Below, one piece after another: positions 25,817 to 35,249 of a stretch of DNA of 64,000 bases; positions within the stretch are counted from its first letter, which is position 1; every line of letters begins with the position of its first letter. The translations under genes and the position numbers were made by a program. Source of the stretch: Lineus longissimus (Eukaryota; Nemertea; Pilidiophora; Heteronemertea; Lineidae); NCBI RefSeq assembly GCF_910592395.1, contig NC_088310.1, positions 1,929,501 through 1,993,500 of the forward strand, given 5' to 3'. Below the pieces are notes generated by a model that searched no databases, was not told the origin of the DNA, and worked only from the letters and a program-made list of their open reading frames with translations.

Positions 25817-28800
25817 AAAATGCACAAATTTTCAGAGACAATGTACATACACGCAGTTATAATTTATTTTCAGCACCTACTTCAGAAGTTAATTTAGATG
25901 CACATTCAAAATTTGGATTCAAATGCCTCTCATTAAATGCAGATAGTCTAGTCAATAAAAGGCCGGAACTTGAACTGTTAATAGAAAGTACTGATGCAGA
26001 CATAATTAGTGTGACCGAATTAATACCAAAAAATTCACGATGTGTTGTACAGGCGTCGGAGTTCAATATAAATGGTTTCACCTTTTACTCAAACTTAGGA
26101 AATGTTACAGGTCCCCACAGAGGAGTTGGTATTTATGTACGAAACTTCATCTCAACGGTGGAAGTTAATCTAGAGGAGAAATTTGATGAGAGTGTGTGGC
26201 TTGAGATAAAATTGCGTGATAATGACACCTTACTAGTCGGATGTCTATACAGATCTCCAAATTCTACAGAATTAGCTAATGAAAAACAGAGAAATGCGCT
26301 TCGCTCAGCTAGCAATCGTAAATATAGTCATTATCTAGTAATGGGAGATACAAACCATCCTGAGATCGACTGGACAAATATAATGTCAAATGCAAGCCCA
26401 AACCACCCAGCAAGCCGCTTCCTAGAAACCATTAGAGACTGTTTCTGGTTTCAGCATGTAACGAAACCTACTCATCATAGAGGTGAAAACCGACCAAATG
26501 TATTGGACTTAGTCTTCACAAACGAACAGGACATGATAAACGAAATCCATATGCTTCCACCATTAGGAAAAAGCCACCATTCTTGCATTAACTTTTTATA
26601 CAGATGTTATGTCCCAGGGGACCACTCAGAGTGCATGAAATCTGCTTTCACCAAGGCAGACTTTGACAGTATGAGGAGAGAGCATGCGGACATAGAATGG
26701 GAAAAACATATCAGTAACCTGGATACTAAAGATACTTGGACCTTCATAAAAGACAAAATACTGGAGACGACAAAAAAGTATGTGCCACTAAGACGACACA
26801 ACCCAACAGCCAGACGAAAACCATTGTGGTTAAACCCTAAAGCCCTAGCTAAGGTTAAAAAGAAAAGGGAAGCCTATAAGAGGTATCTAGAAACTAAGGA
26901 GGGTAAAGACTATGATATGTATGCTAGGCTAAGGAACCAGGTGAAGTGGGAGGTCAGAAAGGCAAAAAAGAATCATGAAAGGGAAATTGCAGAAAATGCT
27001 AAAAGAAACCCAAAAGCTTTCTATCAATATGCCAGATCAAAAATGAAGACAAAGTGCGGAATACCAAATCTGACGAACAGAGATGGAAACCAAACTGAAA
27101 ATGATCATGAAAAGGCAGAGGTTTTAAATGATTTCTTCACCAGTGTTTTCACCATTGAGGATAAAAGCAATATACCGCCCCCTGATCTAGAGCCCATGGA
27201 CCATAATGATATAAATCTAGAACTTTTCATAACTCCAGCAGAGGTACGGAAAAAGCTTGAAGAACTCAAGGTATCTAAATCACCTGGACCAGATGGCATC
27301 CATCCGAGGGTTCTAAAGGAACTTAGTAATGAACTGGCAATACCGCTAAGTTTACTTTTCAATAAGTCATTGAATGAAGGAAAACTGCCGTCCGATTGGA
27401 AGAAGGCACAGATCACAGCCTTACATAAAAAAGGAAGTAAGTCTGACTGCGGAAATTATAGGCCGATAAGCCTAACATCAATAATATGCAAAATCATGGA
27501 GGATTTTGTAAGGACCAGGTTAAACGACCATCTAAGAGCTGCTGTATCCAAATCTCAACATGGCTTTCAAAAGGGAAGATCTTGCATTACACAGTTACTT
27601 GAATCAATGGATAGAATAACGGAAATCCTTGACAAAGGACATCCTGTAGACGTAATCTACCTAGATTTTTCAAAGGCTTTCGATTCAGTACCCCATGAGC
27701 GATTGAAAGTCAAGCTGAGAAATTATGGAATAAAAGGCAAGATTTATGATTGGGTCTGTGACTTCATTACTGACAGAAAGCAAAGAGTCATGGTAAATGG
27801 ATCTGCATCGGCCTGGACATCAGTTAGGAGTGGAGTCCCCCAAGGCAGTGTTCTGGGCCCAACATTGTTTGTCTACTATGTAAATGACTTACCGGAGTGT
27901 GTTGAGAACTTTTGTGAAATGTTTGCAGATGATGCCAAGATTATTGCAAGGATTCGAAGCCCTGCAGATAGTATAGGATTGCAAAGGGATTTGATCAGCC
28001 TAGATTACTGGTCACTTAAATGGCAATTAGGTTTCAACACTGATAAATGCAAACGAATGCATTATGGGCGAAATAACAATCATAAAGAATACTTCCTGAC
28101 AAAAAATGGTATAAGAAATGAAATTAATGAAACTGACATTGAAAAAGATTTAGGAGTCACCTTCGATAACAGACTTAGCTTCAGCAAGCATGTAGAAACT
28201 GTGGCAAATACAGCCACCAAAGTGGTAGGCATGATCAGGAGATCTTTCGAATACCTGGATTCGAAGATGTTTGCCATCCTATTTAAAAGCCTGGTGAGAC
28301 CTCACCTAGAATATGCAAACGTGATTTGGTCGCCCCATTTGAAGAAAGACGTAACAGTGCTGGAAAATGTACAAAGACGTGCTACTAAGATGATTCCAGG
28401 TATGAGGGACAAAAGCTACGAAGAGAGATTAAAGCTCGTAGGTTTACCTAGTCTTGCATATAGAAGGTTACGAGGAGATTTGATAGAGGCGTATAAAATC
28501 TCACATGGATTTTATAATATTGAAGGAGAAAAACTACTCAGACCAGCTGATGATAAACACCTGACCAGAGGGCATTCTTTTAAACTCAACAAACCTAGAG
28601 CCAGGATGGATACACGAAAGTATTTTTTCTCAAACCGAGTCATTGACCCATGGAACAGCCTACCGAACCATATTGTTAACGCCGAGTCTCTAAATATATT
28701 TAAAAACCAGATAGATGCCCACTACAAATCTGAGTCATTTAGTCTGGACCCAAAAACAATCCTAAACCCTCGCTTCCACCCCACCGCACTCCCGCAATCA

Positions 28801-28839
28801 GCAGAAAAAGTTAAGAAGAAAAAACCTGCTACAGGCTAA
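25651..28839 (+). CDS. LINE ORF2 protein (endonuclease and reverse transcriptase)
   Basis: The frame is open from just after a TAA at 25648-25650 to the TAA at 28837-28839. Endonuclease homology begins near 25921 (CLSLNADSLVNKRPEL), followed by the E of VTELIP, YRSPNS, GDTNHPEIDW and LDLVFTN. The last catalytic block, normally SDH, reads GKSHHSC here (about 26,570). Reverse transcriptase follows: SPGPDGIHP, HGFQKGRSC, YLDFSKAFDSV (about 27,660), GVPQGSVLGP and FADD (about 27,920). The C-terminal domain is typical of CR1 elements. No in-frame ATG precedes the endonuclease, so ORF2 is probably made by -1 frameshifting or reinitiation. The protein nicks target DNA and primes reverse transcription of the element RNA. 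Confidence 0.88.
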   Translation, partial: GKKSYTQGKWCPQGSPKPSDEEDLHEEEPDPITTEGSQGILRNDESQGERRGEEVENAQIFRDNVHTRSYNLFSAPTSEVNLDAHSKFGFKCLSLNADSLVNKRPELELLIESTDADIISVTELIPKNSRCVVQASEFNINGFTFYSNLGNVTGPHRGVGIYVRNFISTVEVNLEEKFDESVWLEIKLRDNDTLLVGCLYRSPNSTELANEKQRNALRSASNRKYSHYLVMGDTNHPEIDWTNIMSNASPNHPASRFLETIRDCFWFQHVTKPTHHRGENRPNVLDLVFTNEQDMINEIHMLPPLGKSHHSCINFLYRCYVPGDHSECMKSAFTKADFDSMRREHADIEWEKHISNLDTKDTWTFIKDKILETTKKYVPLRRHNPTARRKPLWLNPKALAKVKKKREAYKRYLETKEGKDYDMYARLRNQVKWEVRKAKKNHEREIAENAKRNPKAFYQYARSKMKTKCGIPNLTNRDGNQTENDHEKAEVLNDFFTSVFTIEDKSNIPPPDLEPMDHNDINLELFITPAEVRKKLEELKVSKSPGPDGIHPRVLKELSNELAIPLSLLFNKSLNEGKLPSDWKKAQITALHKKGSKSDCGNYRPISLTSIICKIMEDFVRTRLNDHLRAAVSKSQHGFQKGRSCITQLLESMDRITEILDKGHPVDVIYLDFSKAFDSVPHERLKVKLRNYGIKGKIYDWVCDFITDRKQRVMVNGSASAWTSVRSGVPQGSVLGPTLFVYYVNDLPECVENFCEMFADDAKIIARIRSPADSIGLQRDLISLDYWSLKWQLGFNTDKCKRMHYGRNNNHKEYFLTKNGIRNEINETDIEKDLGVTFDNRLSFSKHVETVANTATKVVGMIRRSFEYLDSKMFAILFKSLVRPHLEYANVIWSPHLKKDVTVLENVQRRATKMIPGMRDKSYEERLKLVGLPSLAYRRLRGDLIEAYKISHGFYNIEGEKLLRPADDKHLTRGHSFKLNKPRARMDTRKYFFSNRVIDPWNSLPNHIVNAESLNIFKNQIDAHYKSESFSLDPKTILNPRFHPTALPQSAEKVKKKKPATG
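25654..25686 (+). promoter_or_regulatory. Candidate -1 ribosomal frameshift signal (ORF1 to ORF2)
   Basis: The heptamer A AAA AAT (25654-25660) is in the ORF1 codon register required for -1 slippage. It sits four bases after the stop that closes the ORF2 frame upstream. A 9-base spacer is followed by a hairpin with stem AGGGCA/TGCCCT (25670-25675 and 25681-25686) and loop AGTGG. This is the classic spacing, but it has not been tested. Confidence 0.5.
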
Positions 28840-28856
28840 AAAGCCTATTTGCAGTA

Positions 28857-28881
28857 ATATATGTATGTATGTATGTATGTA
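28857..28881 (+). repeat. (TGTA)n tail of the LINE
   Basis: A short ATGT/TGTA microsatellite closes the LINE 3' end, as is common in CR1- and L2-like elements, where the reverse transcriptase recognises a 3' hairpin and short repeats. Confidence 0.85.
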
Positions 28882-29218
28882 AATACTATTTACTTTGACG
28901 CCCTGGTCTTAGTTTCTATGTGCAGAGGGATCTTTGCCGATTTTATGAGCCTAGAATCTATGCCATTGAAGCGGGTCTCAATCCCCAGTTTGGCCTCAAT
29001 ATGTAACATACCTTCCATCTGCCACTCGAGGTTGGGCGTAGTTGTGCGAGTGTCAATTATGCTCGTCAAAATTCTAGGCCATATAGCGAAAAAATAACCG
29101 AGATGACCCCATGTTTTCACATTGAATAAAGAAACTAGATGCACTCTTTATTTTGTTGCCTTAAAAGAGGACAACGTTAAGTCGCTGAATTGGTTTGGAT
29201 GGATAGTATAATCGGAGT
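28882..29218. other. No feature recognised
   Basis: Short unique-looking sequence between the LINE tail and the palindrome cluster. Short open frames on both strands show no recognisable protein. Confidence 0.4.
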
Positions 29219-29356
29219 TGACCATGCTCACCATTGTGAATCACTGAATGCAGCGTTCACCATGGTGAATTCAAAGTTTACCATGCTCACCATGGTGAAT
29301 TATTTCACCGTCCCAATTCACTATGGTGAAGTGCTGTTAGTTTGCCATGGTGAAAT
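29219..29356. repeat. Cluster of TTCACCATGGTGAA-type palindromes
   Basis: Within about 140 bases there are six to seven full or partial copies of the palindrome TTCACCATGGTGAA or half-forms such as TTTACCATGCTCACC and TTCACTATGGTGAA. The motif is self-complementary, so neighbouring copies can pair in several registers. Confidence 0.75.
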
Positions 29357-29597
29357 TGAGACACTAATGAAAGTTTAATGATAGGGGTATAAGAGGGCCG
29401 GCGAATCTAGGCACTGGAAGAAGAGGGAGCGTGCTCTGCATTTCTCATCAACATTCCTGGACAGGTGTGTTCCAAAATGTCATGAGTGGTATAGGAACCG
29501 TGCGTCTGGTGCACCCGCTTGGATCTGCGCCTGACAAACGTACATGAATGAATAATAGCGAGAACATTTTTCAAAAAAAACTCGGAAAATTAGATTC

Positions 29598-29665
29598 GTC
29601 GGGGTTCGAACTCGTGACCCTCCATTCCACAGTGCAACAGTCTAACCGCCGAGGCCATCAAGGCT
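29598..29665 (-). mobile_element. tRNA-like SINE head or tRNA pseudogene
   Basis: The minus strand reads an A box (TGGCCTCGGCGGTTAGACTG) and, about 35 bases later, a B box (GAGTTCGAACCCC) with tRNA-like spacing. The stems are imperfect and no CCA end or clean acceptor stem is visible, so a tRNA-derived repeat is favoured. Confidence 0.6.
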
Positions 29666-30917
29666 TTAATGGTAGACCAGGATTTTCGTTGGTCAAGTCG
29701 TCGGCATATTGAAGAAGCGCCATGATTGTGACGAGGTTACGCTGGCGGAAGGGTAATTGGGTACAACCTCTGCCAGCTGGTTATCTGATCTCACGAGACT
29801 GGCAGTACACAATATCTACCTGACAACTTGAGTACTACTTGGGACCACAGTCATCTTAAACGTGCCACCAAAATGACGTCAATATCTACATAAAAATACT
29901 TTACTTGATCAATTTGTCTACAGTGTAATTTTGGAAAGAAGCCCTCAAATTCGTTGTCAGTCCTCGTTTGATTTTTAGCCGTAGTAGCCAATAGCTGGTC
30001 TCAAATCATCCACAACAATCAACAGAACATTGGGTTTCTGGGAATGTGCGAGACCTGAAACAAATGCCAACACAACCGAGATGAAAGTGGTTACAGAATT
30101 GTGACAAAGATACTGATGATAACATCACACATGCCAATGGAGTATTTAATTGTGCTGGCTCCTCAATTAGAAATTACTCGAAGAGAAATTTGTCCAAGAG
30201 ACATCTCCAATAATCATATGGACAGTCTCATCAGTCAATCGGTCCTAAAGACATTTCTAATAAACATGGGGACAATCTCTTCCGAGTGATAATCTGTCCA
30301 ATTGACCAGGACCAAGTATTTGATTTATAGTAGGGGCCTATATGTAGACTAGGCCTGTGGTCCGCTGGTATGACCCATATTTTGGGTATTGTAAAATTGT
30401 TATGACAAATATATTTAAAAAACTCTTACATTAGAATATTAATTAGTGTTAGAGGTATCTATCGATAAAATCAAGATCACTTTCAGGTTGATATTTCTTG
30501 AGATGAAAACGAAAGAACATATTAGTGAAGGCACATTAACAAAACCAAAATATTGATCTTTCAGAAATTAGTTCGGTATCAAACTTTCGTTTCTCTGCTC
30601 AACGTATTTGAAGTAGTCGTGATCGCGTAATAGACGAACGCCTGCTGACCAAATACTCGTAGCACAGTGCAGTGACATGTGCATATCTTTGCTAATTTTG
30701 ACTATTTTGTTATACAGCCATGTATCTGCAACATAGTTAATTTATTCTAAGATGCATGCCATGGTGACCAATATTGAGGATCACCGATTGTTGGATGTCT
30801 GGGGCATGACCTATCCTCCCATACAGCCATTGCATGCCCCTACATCCTCTATAATGGTACCGGTACTGTTTACATCAGTCAAGGAGACACATATTGATGG
30901 ATACCATCGGTATGTGG
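29666..30917. other. No gene recognised
   Basis: AT-rich sequence with short open frames only. A perfect TGACGTCA octamer is at about 29,873. There is no similarity I can name until the endonuclease fragment begins near 30,920. Confidence 0.4.
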
Positions 30918-31145
30918 TCTCGAGAAGCCGGTTCCAATGACCACTCGTACTCTGGAAAGAAGCTGAGATTGCTCTGCGACTCGCTAGTCCCCACGGGCCC
31001 GGCTATAAAACACCGGCACCCCGACATGCTCGTCTTCTATGAGAAGGAAAAGGAGGTCCTAATCATCGAGATAGCTGTCCGCTCCGACAGACACGTCCTA
31101 GCACGTGCGGAGGAGAAACGATCGAATTACTGTGGCTGTGACTAT
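30918..31145 (+). pseudogene. 3' fragment of an RLE-type non-LTR retrotransposon
   Basis: An open frame reads KHRHPDMLVFYEKEKEVL, then IIEIAVRSDRHVL and EEKRSNY. This fits the C-terminal restriction-like endonuclease of R2/R4/NeSL-type retrotransposons: R-H-PD, 14 residues, E, then an EK..Y block. No reverse transcriptase precedes it, so this is a truncated relic. The frame runs directly into the satellite array that starts near 31,125. Confidence 0.65.
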
Positions 31146-32625
31146 CTCATCTCTCTCATCATGTTGTCAACACGGTGGAGCAGCCAGGACTAATTCGGCC
31201 TGGCTATGGCCGTTTCATCTCTCTCATCATGCTGTCAACACAGTGGGGCACCCAGGACTGATTCGGCCTGGCTGTGACTTCCTCATCTCACTCTGTGACT
31301 TCATCATCTCTCTCACCATGTTAACAACTTGGCAGAGCAGCCAAGACTGATGTGGCCTGACTGTGACCATCTCATCTCTCTGATCATGTTGTCAACACGG
31401 TGGAGCGGCCAGGAATGATTCGCCTGGCTGTGACTGTCTCATCTCTCTCACCATATTAACAACTAGGCAGTGCGGCGAAGACTGATGTGGCCTGGCTGTG
31501 ACTGTCTCATCTCTCACATCATGTTGGCAACACGGTGGAGCAGCCAGGACTGATTCGGCCTGGCTGTGACTGTCTCATCTCGAGCTCTCTCACCATGTTG
31601 ACAACCTGGCAGAGCAGCAAAGACTGATGTGGCCTGGCTGTGACTGTCTCATCTCTCTCATCATGCTGTCAACACGCTGGAGCAGCCAGGACTGATTCGG
31701 CCTGGCTGTGACTGTCTCATCTCTCTCGTCATGTTGACAACTTGGCAGAGCAGCAAAGACTGATCTGGCCTGGCTGTGGCTGTCTCATCTCTCTCATCAT
31801 GCTGTCAACACGCTGGAGCAGCCAGGACTGATTCGGCCTGGCTGTGACTGTCTCATCTCTCTCGTCATGTTGACAACTTGGCAGAGCAGCAAAGACTGAT
31901 CTGGCCTGGCTGTGGCTGTCTCATCTCACTCATCATGTTGGCAGCACGGTGGAGCAGCCAGGACTGATCCGGCCTGGCTGTGACTTCCTTTTCTCTCTCA
32001 CCATGTTGACAACTTGGCAGAGCAGCAAAGAATGATCTGGCCTGGCTGTGACTGTCTCATCTCACTCATCATGTTGGCAATTAACACGGTGGAGCAGCCA
32101 GGACTGATTCGCCTGGCTGTGACTGTCTCATCTCTCTCACCATATTAACAACTAGGCAGTGCGGCGAAGACTGATGCAGCCTGGCTGTGACTGTCTCATC
32201 ACTCTCATCATGTTGTCAACACGGTGGTGCAGCCAGGACTGATTCGGCCTGGCTGTTACTTCCTCATCTCTCTCATCATGTTGTCAACACGGTGGAGCAG
32301 CCAGGACTGATTCGGCCTGGTTGTGACTGCCTTTTCTCTCTCACCATGTTAACAACTTGGCAGAGTAGCCAAGACTGATTTTGGCCTGGCTGTGACTGTC
32401 TCATCTCTCTCACCATGATTATTGTCAACACGGTGGAGCAGCCAGAACTGATTCGGCCTGGCTGTGACTGCCTCATCTCCCTCACCATGTTGACAACTTC
32501 ACCGTGTTGCCAACATGATGTGAGAGATGAGCAGCCAATACTGATTTGGCCTGCCTGTGACTGTCTCATCTCTCTCATCATGTTGTCAGCACGATGGAGG
32601 AGCCAGGACTGTCAAACAGTTGTGT
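31125..32625. repeat. Satellite array of ~69-bp units in two alternating types
   Basis: About twenty units share GACTGTCTCATCTCTCTC and GGCCTGGCTGT. Type A contains CAACACGGTGGAGCAGCC and type B contains ACAACTTGGCAGAGCAGC. A and B often alternate, giving a higher-order period near 138 bases. Some units are truncated or mixed, especially at both ends. Open frames over the array on both strands are by-products of the repeat. Confidence 0.9.
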
Positions 32626-32700
32626 GAGCTCACTGGAGCTTGCACTTACATAATAGTGTAAAACTAAAATTAATATAATATACATACATATATATAAAAC

Positions 32701-33100
32701 CGTCATCGGATGCGCATCCGATATGCCACGAGATCCTTTACCGTCAATTTCTTTACCGTCATCGGATGCGCATCCGATATGCCACGAGATCCTTCACCAT
32801 CAATTCCCTTACCGTCTTCAGATGCGCATCCGATTTGCCACGATCCTTCACCGTCAATTCCTTTACCGTCATCATCGGATGCGCATCCGATATGCCACGA
32901 GATCCTTCACCGTCAATTCCTTTACCGTCATCGGATGCACATCCGATATGCCACGAGATCCTTCACCGTCAATTCCTTTACCGTCATCGGATGCGCATCC
33001 GATATGCCACGAGATCCTTTACCGTCAATTTCTTTACCGTCAGATGCGCATCCGATATGCCACGAGAACCTTCACCGTCAATTCCTATACCGTCGTTCGA
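32701..33100. repeat. 56-bp minisatellite built around an 18-bp palindrome
   Basis: About seven units, with decayed copies to about 33,160, each carry the perfect palindrome ATCGGATGCGCATCCGAT or a slight variant, then ATGCCACGAGATCCTTC and ACCGTCAATTCCTTTACC. Because 56 is not a multiple of three, each forward frame cycles through all registers of the unit. All three forward frames stay open for 130-190 codons. Confidence 0.9.
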
Positions 33101-33620
33101 TGCCACCAGATTTTTTGTTCCTTACCGTCTTTGGATGCCACGAGATTTGTTGTCGTTGTAAAGGTTTCGGGGATACGACCAATGCATGCGAGCACCGTCG
33201 GCGGAACCCCAAACCGCCCTCTCGATCTATCCGTAAGGACAAGCCACTCTCGTGACCGTCACAGTTACGGACTCCGGACCTCCAGACTTTAGAGACCGAG
33301 CTTTTCTTTACCTTACAATTACTGTATACTCGGCGCCTCACTTATATGTGTTGTTTTTTTCACATACATTGTTCTCGTGGTTTACGGAAAAGTAGGCCTA
33401 AAATGTTATAGTGTCTAAAAACAATATTCAGTTAATGGAATTACACTTTTTTCCATTACTGCTTGCTTGATATTGCCCTAACAACTTTTTCATGAATCAA
33501 TTTTGAGCATTATGTTTACAACGTAGTTATTATAGCACGAAATATGAGTCTAAAATGCCAAATACTTGCAACTATTATGTTAATCACTGAAATCTTAGTG
33601 TACTAATTGCTCGCTATAAG
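33101..33620. other. Unique-looking sequence after the minisatellite
   Basis: Decayed repeat units to about 33,160, then a CpG-rich stretch (33,170-33,300) and AT-rich sequence. Open frames continue to about 33,290 as extensions of the repeat frames. No recognisable protein. Confidence 0.35.
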
Positions 33621-34050
33621 CTAGGTTATTGGGTAGTTGATAAAGTATGGAATTAGTGAAACCTTGGAAACACTGATAAACCTTGTAATATTCAATGTAA
33701 ACCATGGAATCACTGCGCAAATAGCGCGGGAAATCGGGTGCGTTCCTTCCACGATTTATACCCTCCCAACTGACAGTCTCGTCCCAGCTGACTTTATTGA
33801 TAGCAATTTGCCAGTTAGTTCAGAAGCCAACATTTTTAATGTGGAGGATGACGTCATCAATTGGCAATGCGCTGTGGTCGTTAAAATATTTTATTTCTCT
33901 TCAATGGAAGCAAAAATTAGTTTTTATGATTGTTTTGTATTCCATAGACGATAAAGTATTATGCTCGGTACTAGATGCACGAGATCATAGGACAAACACA
34001 AGGAGGATACCGCGGTGACGTCACGGCTTTTCCAAGATGGCGCTGCATAT

Positions 34051-34349
34051 TGTAGTGCCGGCCACTTTTGGCGAGGGGCCGGACGGGGTGACCTACGGGC
34101 TGATTTAGGTGTGCACTACCGCGACTATATAGGTGCGAGCATGATACGGTGCATAATGCATGAAAGGTGCACGAAACCGGACAAGATACGGGATAAACTT
34201 ACTCTGTAGACTTCTGTTGTTTTTCTGCCCCGAGACTGGGCCTGCGAGGGCTTTTATGCGGTCCGGGAGTGACGTCACTGGGTCCTCCACCTGCTGACGT
34301 CACGGGATACCGGCTGTTGGTGACGCGCTCGATATCCCTCCGCACCACA
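34051..34349 (-). repeat. 3' LTR of the Ty3-like element (299 bp)
   Basis: On the element strand it begins TGTGGTGCGG and ends CGGCACTACA, giving the canonical TG...CA ends. It matches the other LTR at an offset of exactly 9,100 bases with no difference that I could find. It contains a CTATATAG TATA-like box (34125-34132) and two TGACGTCA octamers (34270-34277, 34295-34302). Confidence 0.96.
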
Positions 34350-34362
34350 TTCCTCCCCCTTA
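34350..34362 (-). promoter_or_regulatory. Polypurine tract of the LTR element
   Basis: The minus strand reads AAGGGGGAGGAA immediately before the TG of the 3' LTR. This is the expected position of the plus-strand DNA primer in reverse transcription. Confidence 0.9.
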
Positions 34363-35249
34363 GGTAGTCTCGGGATTCGGGAAGATGAGGATGGTCACCG
34401 TCTCTGGGAGCTGCATGATCTTGTCGATGTACTGTACAATAAAATTCCCTGCACGAGCCTCCTCAGCCTTTTTATATCCGAAGAGACACGCCGGCTTTTT
34501 TACCAAAAAAAAACTTAACCCCACTCGGGCCTAGAATATGTATGAAAAAACTAGACTTTGTAGTATATTATACAAAATTTGGACTATGAATGCCCAGAAG
34601 GACCCCTCAGCTCACAAAGTCCGAGGAGCGTGCTACGATGGGACACTCAGTTCCAAGGGCACTTTAGATCATGATTATAATAACTATATACACGGAGGGA
34701 AGTAGGAATGTCCTTAAGGACCCCTCAGCTCACAAAGTCCGAGGAGCATGCTAAAGTAGGACACCCCGTTCCAAAGACAAGTTAATAGATACATAAAGGA
34801 AACTGGAATGTCCTTAAGGACCCCTCAGCTCACAAAGTCCGAGGAGCATACTAAATTAGGACACCCCGTTACCAAGACAACTTAATTTTAGTTGACAACA
34901 CTGAATCGATGTTGAAACAAATGAGGTATCAACGATCGACAAAAGGAACAGATCACCAATTTGAATTTCAGACAGGATAAAAAATATAAAATCCCCATAG
35001 AACAAGACAAACGAACAGAGTACTAACACGGAGTAACCGATTGGGGAAAAGACGGACGACGAGAAATTCAACTTCGGCAATTTGATTCCGGCAGAATTCA
35101 ACAATCAGTCTCAAGAAGCTTGAAATAGTGGAAATCGATACGCCGATAGACGAGAATTGGACGTATCGTAAGATAATGTTTGAACACAGAAAGGTAAAGG
35201 GAAACAATAACCCAAGCCCGCAACTATGGAATGCCTAGTTTCATGTAAT
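34363..35249 (-). other. Non-coding 3' internal region of the LTR element with three-copy repeat
   Basis: Lies between the pol stop and the polypurine tract. A block with GACCCCTCAGCTCACAAAGT and CCGAGGAGC recurs three times (34588-34655, 34706-34790, 34806-34890). Short frames on both strands show no envelope features. Confidence 0.75.

Larger units (their letters stand above)
24820..28881 (+). mobile_element. CR1-type non-LTR retrotransposon (LINE), nearly intact
   Basis: Two long overlapping frames: ORF1 with a PHD finger and ORF2 with an APE-type endonuclease and reverse transcriptase. The 3' end has a small hairpin (AGGCT/AGCCT) around the ORF2 stop codon, followed by a (TGTA)n tail at 28857-28881. 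PHD fingers in ORF1 are described for CR1-clade elements. Both frames are free of stops, so the copy is young, though one endonuclease catalytic residue looks changed. It lies between the GMF gene and the satellite region. Confidence 0.9.

Noticed and set aside
29598-29665. Functional tRNA gene
   Set aside because: A and B boxes are present but acceptor and anticodon stems do not pair well; a SINE head or pseudogene fits better.
32276-32581. Minus-strand frame with a repeated peptide
   Set aside because: It is the reverse reading of the satellite; openness follows from repetition of a stop-free unit.
31125-33100. CRISPR-like array
   Set aside because: Units are contiguous tandem repeats without unique spacers, in an animal genome.
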